Of a stretch of 64,000 nt of DNA, positions 60,765-64,000 are shown in pieces (the stretch's first letter is position 1; the number at the start of each line of letters is the position of its first letter). The DNA is taken from NCBI RefSeq assembly GCF_050320395.1, contig NZ_CP144459.1, positions 1,240,001 to 1,304,000 on the forward strand. Reading direction: 5' to 3'. The stretch comes from Treponema_C sp050320395 (GTDB taxonomy: Bacteria; Spirochaetota; Spirochaetia; Treponematales; Treponemataceae). Below the pieces are notes generated by a model that was not told the origin of the DNA, ran no database searches, and saw only the letters and a list, made by a program, of their open reading frames with translations. Made by a program: the position numbers and the translations under genes.

Positions 60765-62637
60765 CGTTTTTCCCGTTTTGTTTATTATCGGCTTTTTCTT
60801 TTGTTTCAGGATATAAAAGCGGTAATTTTAAGATAACCCGTGTTCCTTTACCTTGAATACTTTCAATATCCGCTCCGTATGCTTTCCCGTATGCCGTTTG
60901 AATGCGGGAATGAACGTTTTTTAACCCGATACTGTGTTCATATGATTTTATTTTACCGCATCTGCCGTCGTCATGTAAATGTGCTTTGATTTGTTTCAAT
61001 CGTCCCGTTTCAATGCCTCTGCCGTTATCTTTTATTTCAATATAGAGGACGGATTGTTCTGCCCGTGCGGATATTTCTATGAGTCCTCCCGATTTACATT
61101 CTTTTAAACCGTGATTGAAGGAATTTTCAACCGGAGGCTGGAGAATAAAACAGGGCATTAAGCAGTTACGCAGTTCCTGCGGAACCGAATAGCGTATCGA
61201 AAATGCGGAAGGAAACCGTATGCTTTGTATGTATATGTAGTTTTCAATGTGCCGTAATTCTTCCGCAAAACCTACCGATTCTCCCGGCTGTTTGCTTACC
61301 GCATAACGGAACAATGCGCTTAATTTTTCCGTAATTTCACAAATGACATAGGCTTTTTTTTGCATTGCAATCGCACTTACTGATTCAAGCGTATTATATA
61401 AAAAATGAGGATTGATTTGAAATTGCAGTAAGCGAAGCGATGCTTCTTTGTTTTCCAGTTCCGTAATGTAGTTTTGCTCGATAGCGCGGCTTAAGCGTAC
61501 TACCATTTTATCGAATTGTTTTTCGATAATTCCTATTTCGTCTTCATTTTTTTTATGCGTATTTTGTATTTCCAAATCTCCGTGTTCAACCTGCTTCATT
61601 TTTGCGATAAGAGTGTTTACCCGTACCGCTATTTTACCCGATAAATGATAAGCAAAAAAGAAAATCAATATAACTGAAGTAAAGCCCATAAGCACGGTTG
61701 CTTTGAGGATGGAAACCAGTTTTTCTCTTACGGTATTATTTTTAAAACAAATAACGGCTTTTATACCGTTACAGGCTGTCCGTTTTTGCACTAAAAATAA
61801 AAGGCGGCCGCTTTTCGGCAGCCGATAGATTGAAACGCCGTTCCGTATTTTTTGTAGCAAGTCGGTCTCGTCAATTTCGTATAAGGTACTGCGTTTTTTA
61901 TACAAAATCCGATTTTCTTCGGATAATATGAATACGGTATGAGCGGTATCGGGTTCTATCGGTAAAAATGAATTAAAAAAATCCTGTAAATCAATATCAA
62001 GTTTTATAAAGCCTAAGCGCTTACCGTAATAGGGATTTGAAAAATCGGTTGCAATAACGGGCTTGATAAGCGACATTATGACTTCACCTGTATCCGGTTT
62101 TGTGTAAAAAAAATAATCCTGTTGAGTATTTTTATATACATCGTACCAATATTCGTACATTGCATATTCCCGTGTTGTCGCATTTTGATGGTAGACCGGA
62201 CAGCCGGGGACTTCGGAATACACCATACATTTATCCAAACCCAGATTTTTATTCAAACGTATGTATTTATTTACTTCGCGTGAAATGATTGCTCCGTTTA
62301 TCCAGGGACCGCTTTTTTCCGACTTGTCCGTCATTGCCGCGTGAATGGTAACATTAGCGCACAAATGTTCAATCATATCATAATAATTTGCAAACCGCGT
62401 ATTCGTATTTTCCGTCAGATGCTCAAGTACTTGCTCATAGGCGCGCTGTATTTCCGTATTTGTACTTCGATAACTGTGAATAAGTATAAAAAATGTCAGC
62501 AAAAAAACGGGTATGGATCCTATACAGATATTTATAAGAATAAGCTTTTTGAAAATACCGGAAGAAAATCTTTGTTTTAAATGAGTATATGTATTTTGCA
62601 AATCGGGCAGGGGGGATTTGCTCTTGGCAAGTCGCAA
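60739..62637 (-). CDS. YesM-type sensor histidine kinase
   Basis: About 632 residues from the chosen start. After a membrane segment (around the sequence KLILINICIGSIPVFLLTFF), an extracytoplasmic sensor domain of the Cache type, a second membrane helix, HAMP-like segment, a His_kinase region with INPHFLYNTLESVSAIAM, and the ATPase domain NGRGIETG and IGLKNVHSRIQ. There is no ATG; TTG 62637 has AAGGAG 5 nt upstream and is my choice, TTG 62601 is an alternative. The frame is open further upstream through tRNA-Pro. The 5' part overlaps a duplicated tRNA-Pro 3' fragment. It senses an external ligand, probably a glycan or glycan-bound protein. Confidence 0.88.
   Translation of the reverse strand: MRLAKSKSPLPDLQNTYTHLKQRFSSGIFKKLILINICIGSIPVFLLTFFILIHSYRSTNTEIQRAYEQVLEHLTENTNTRFANYYDMIEHLCANVTIHAAMTDKSEKSGPWINGAIISREVNKYIRLNKNLGLDKCMVYSEVPGCPVYHQNATTREYAMYEYWYDVYKNTQQDYFFYTKPDTGEVIMSLIKPVIATDFSNPYYGKRLGFIKLDIDLQDFFNSFLPIEPDTAHTVFILSEENRILYKKRSTLYEIDETDLLQKIRNGVSIYRLPKSGRLLFLVQKRTACNGIKAVICFKNNTVREKLVSILKATVLMGFTSVILIFFFAYHLSGKIAVRVNTLIAKMKQVEHGDLEIQNTHKKNEDEIGIIEKQFDKMVVRLSRAIEQNYITELENKEASLRLLQFQINPHFLYNTLESVSAIAMQKKAYVICEITEKLSALFRYAVSKQPGESVGFAEELRHIENYIYIQSIRFPSAFSIRYSVPQELRNCLMPCFILQPPVENSFNHGLKECKSGGLIEISARAEQSVLYIEIKDNGRGIETGRLKQIKAHLHDDGRCGKIKSYEHSIGLKNVHSRIQTAYGKAYGADIESIQGKGTRVILKLPLLYPETKEKADNKQNGKNDVQYTHRR
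62603..62621 (+). repeat. Duplicate of the tRNA-Pro(CGG) 3' end
   Basis: ATCGGGCAGGGGGGATTTG is identical to 62753-62771, which is the 3' end of the tRNA-Pro(CGG) gene read on the plus strand. The copy lies 150 nt downstream of the tRNA and overlaps the 5' end of the sensor kinase gene. It resembles an attachment-site remnant. Confidence 0.8.
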
Positions 62638-62673
62638 TCCGGCTCCTTGCTCTGAGCCGCCTCTTTCGCTTAC

Positions 62674-62691
62674 GCTGCCATCCGTGGCAGC
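62674..62691. other. Perfect hairpin between the tRNA and the sensor kinase
   Basis: GCTGCCA-TCCG-TGGCAGC: 7-bp stem with tetraloop. A second dyad, ATCCCCC/GGGGGAT, lies at about 62728-62748. The region between the two tRNA-derived copies is rich in such dyads and G+C-rich, and does not look like coding sequence. Confidence 0.5.
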
Positions 62692-62753
62692 TTTTCCTCG
62701 CCCCTGCTCGGCGCTCAATCGGTTCAAATCCCCCTCCAAAGGGGGATCAGTAA

Positions 62754-62825
62754 TCGGGCAGGGGGGATTTGAACCCCCGGCCTCTTGGTCCCGAACCAAG
62801 CGCGCTCCCCCTGCGCTACTGCCCG
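62754..62825 (-). tRNA. tRNA-Pro (CGG)
   Basis: A complete cloverleaf on the minus strand: acceptor CGGGCAG/CTGCCCG, D arm GCGC/GCGC with a short 7-nt loop, anticodon stem CTTGG/CCAAG with loop TTCGGGA, T arm GGGGG/CCCCC with TTCAAAT, discriminator A. The anticodon is CGG. CCA is not encoded. It lies upstream of the sensor kinase. Confidence 0.94.
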
Positions 62826-62982
62826 AAGCGGCAGTTGTCCAAAACTTACGTTTTTGAACAACTCCCATATAAAAACAGGGTTTATATAAAACCGCAAAGC
62901 CGCACAAAGAGCCGCAAAATCCGAGTACAAGTATGCGTACCGGCGGTTTTCATCGTGCACCTTTCAAACCCTGCTAAGGTGC

Positions 62983-63010
62983 AAAAAAAAGTCCATCTGA
63001 AGCGATGGAC
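62983..63010 (-). terminator. Terminator after tRNA-Asp
   Basis: On the minus strand GTCCATC (63010-63004), loop GCTTCA, GATGGAC (62997-62991), then eight T. It lies 3 nt after the tRNA-Asp discriminator. Confidence 0.85.
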
Positions 63011-63013
63011 TAG

Positions 63014-63087
63014 CGGGAGTGACGGGGCTTGAACCCGCGATCTTCGGCTTGACAGGCCGACGCGATAACCAGCTTCGCTACACCCCC
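63014..63087 (-). tRNA. tRNA-Asp (GTC)
   Basis: Minus strand: acceptor GGGGGTG/CACTCCC, D arm GCGA/TCGC, anticodon stem TCGGC/GCCGA with loop CTGTCAA, T arm GCGGG/CCCGT with TTCAAGC, discriminator G. The anticodon is GTC. CCA is not encoded. A terminator follows. Confidence 0.94.
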
Positions 63088-63159
63088 GTAATGGAACATA
63101 CTATATCATAAGCAAACTATTTGGTCAAGGGGCTGAAAGCGCATTTGACGATTTTTTGC

Positions 63160-63573
63160 CTATTTTGTCAGCGAAAAATAGTATTTCGCCATTTCCTTAT
63201 CGGTTATCAGAATATGGTCAAAAAGCCAGTCGCGCAAAAAACGTACAAAATTATTCGGAACAAACTGTTTGCCCTGCGTATAGGCATTTACCGAGGTCAG
63301 TATTTCTTTTACAAAGGATTCATGCTTGTGTTTATGTTCCTGAAAATGGGGATATTTCATGCCTTCCATCAACCGTTCCTCATCTTTAAAATGGAACAGA
63401 ACATAATCGACCAATTCTTTCATTACTTCTCGGAATTTTTCATCAAGCTCACCTTTTTCTCCCAAACAGGCGTTATACAGCATATTAGTTAAATGCACCA
63501 AATGTCTGTGCTGTCTATCTACAATCTCAATGCCTACGTCAAAGGAGGGATCCCACACAATAAAATCACTCAT
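63160..63573 (-). CDS. Bacteriohemerythrin
   Basis: A 137-residue di-iron oxygen-binding protein. Iron ligands: His in VDRQHRHL, HFKDEERLM (H and E), YPHFQEHKHKHE and the last His/Asp in WLFDHILITDKEM. It starts with FIVWDPSFDVGI, typical of bacterial hemerythrins. ATG 63573 is preceded by GGGAG; an upstream in-frame ATG at 63609 gives a non-typical N-terminus. In an anaerobic or microaerophilic organism it may bind or deliver O2 or limit it. Monocistronic. Confidence 0.95.
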   Translation of the reverse strand: MSDFIVWDPSFDVGIEIVDRQHRHLVHLTNMLYNACLGEKGELDEKFREVMKELVDYVLFHFKDEERLMEGMKYPHFQEHKHKHESFVKEILTSVNAYTQGKQFVPNNFVRFLRDWLFDHILITDKEMAKYYFSLTK

Positions 63574-63646
63574 TATAATACTCCCGTTTAACGAAAAGAG
63601 TATATACAAAACGGGAAAAAAAATCCAGTCCGGTGAAAAGAGCCTG

Positions 63647-64000
63647 TTAGATCACATTTTTGCGATAACTCGCATAATGTATTGCACCGATTGCTTGGGC
63701 AAATTGGGCGATTGTATACGTACCGCTGTCTTTGAGCTGCCTCATAAGCGGTGTTGCCGCCATTTCGTCATCCGCAGCCTCAAATCCGTTTGCCGCTATG
63801 CGCTTTTGTGCACCTCGGCATAAAAGCTTAAAGCAATTTTCCTGTTTTACCAGCCGGCCGAATAATATGGCTTTATTTGCGCTCGATTCCAAAATACGTT
63901 GTGTTTCACAAAAGGCAACCGCAAGATATTCACCGATTTCACAAAAGATGCGTTCGGCCTCCTCATTGCCTCCGGTTGCGGCCAAAGACATAAGGTGCTC
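63647..64000 (-). CDS. C-terminal part of a ROK-like protein (cut by the window edge)
   Basis: The reading frame stays open to the window edge, so only about the last 118 residues are seen. The sequence EHLMSLAATGGNEEAERIFCEIGEYLAVAF and the segment ANKAILFGRLVKQENCF recall the C-terminal half of ROK family kinases/regulators, where a helical core precedes the glycine strand. The match is by eye and partial. The gene would begin outside the window, so function cannot be given. Confidence 0.5.
   Translation of the reverse strand, partial: EHLMSLAATGGNEEAERIFCEIGEYLAVAFCETQRILESSANKAILFGRLVKQENCFKLLCRGAQKRIAANGFEAADDEMAATPLMRQLKDSGTYTIAQFAQAIGAIHYASYRKNVI

Noticed and set aside
62584..62589. 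TATACT on the minus strand as a leaderless promoter for the sensor kinase
   Set aside because: The codon 7 nt downstream is not a start codon and no -35 is spaced correctly; a TTG with a ribosome binding site lies upstream.
1..64000. CRISPR arrays and rRNA genes
   Set aside because: No regularly spaced repeats of CRISPR type and no rRNA sequence were recognised.

Overview
The window looks like a chromosomal segment of a host-associated spirochaete, most likely a Treponema. The reasons are many small translationally coupled operons, a reduced Rnf-like cluster, several substrate-binding proteins and lipoproteins of the kind treponemes carry, TRAP uptake, bacteriohemerythrin and YesMN-type regulation. 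Genus assignment is an inference from gene content; no rRNA is present. Base composition is intermediate (for example 35 G+C of 60 at 9001-9060), except for one clearly AT-rich block at about 26.6-33.1 kb (16 of 60 in sampled lines).

Layout. 58-5516: a six-gene operon of one unknown membrane protein plus RnfC, D, G, E and A-like subunits; RnfB is absent and many redox-site residues are missing. 5591-11175: a GH57-like protein lacking part of the usual active site, metG, and a FemAB-type ligase. 15209-11200 (minus): crtI, crtB and a fused prenol kinase/prenyl-phosphate kinase, which together look like a carotenoid pathway with an isoprenoid salvage enzyme. 15383-19482: a TRAP transporter and an Ldh2-family dehydrogenase. 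19546-26598: a nicotinamidase-like hydrolase, RNase Z, a GldA/GldFG/DUF4340 export-like set and two small membrane proteins. 26616-33135: an AT-rich island flanked by a 78-bp direct repeat, carrying an AfuABC/FbpABC-type ABC importer, a DeoR regulator, a PHP-family phosphoesterase and a small unknown protein. 33255-47475: housekeeping and transport genes (murC, yicC, tRNA-Arg, tRNA-Pro with an abutting TauE-family gene, brnQ, a ComFB-type protein, aconitase, unknown lipoprotein genes, serS, an AI-2E-family permease, a xylulokinase-like gene). 47678-62637: a carbohydrate locus with an LplABC-type importer, GH38 alpha-mannosidase, a PHP/DUF4091(GH123-like) fusion, a second copy of the small protein + PHP pair, an EEP-family phosphatase/nuclease, and a YesM/YesN two-component system. 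62754-64000: tRNA-Pro(CGG), tRNA-Asp, bacteriohemerythrin and the end of a ROK-like gene.

How parts may work together. The most striking theme is the combination of carbohydrate or phosphate-compound importers with PHP phosphoesterases. The same pair, an approximately 150-residue unknown protein followed by a CehA-like PHP protein, occurs in the AT-rich island and in the mannosidase locus. I infer import and breakdown of phosphorylated or phosphodiester-decorated host glycans, but no substrate can be read from sequence. A second theme is gene-expression architecture: six genes have a TATACT-like -10 element only 6-7 nt before the ATG with no Shine-Dalgarno, and one gene starts 2 nt after a tRNA, both implying leaderless mRNAs. 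A third is a stem-loop directly after each of the three substrate-binding-protein genes inside their operons.

All family assignments rest on reading motifs by eye; no searches were run.
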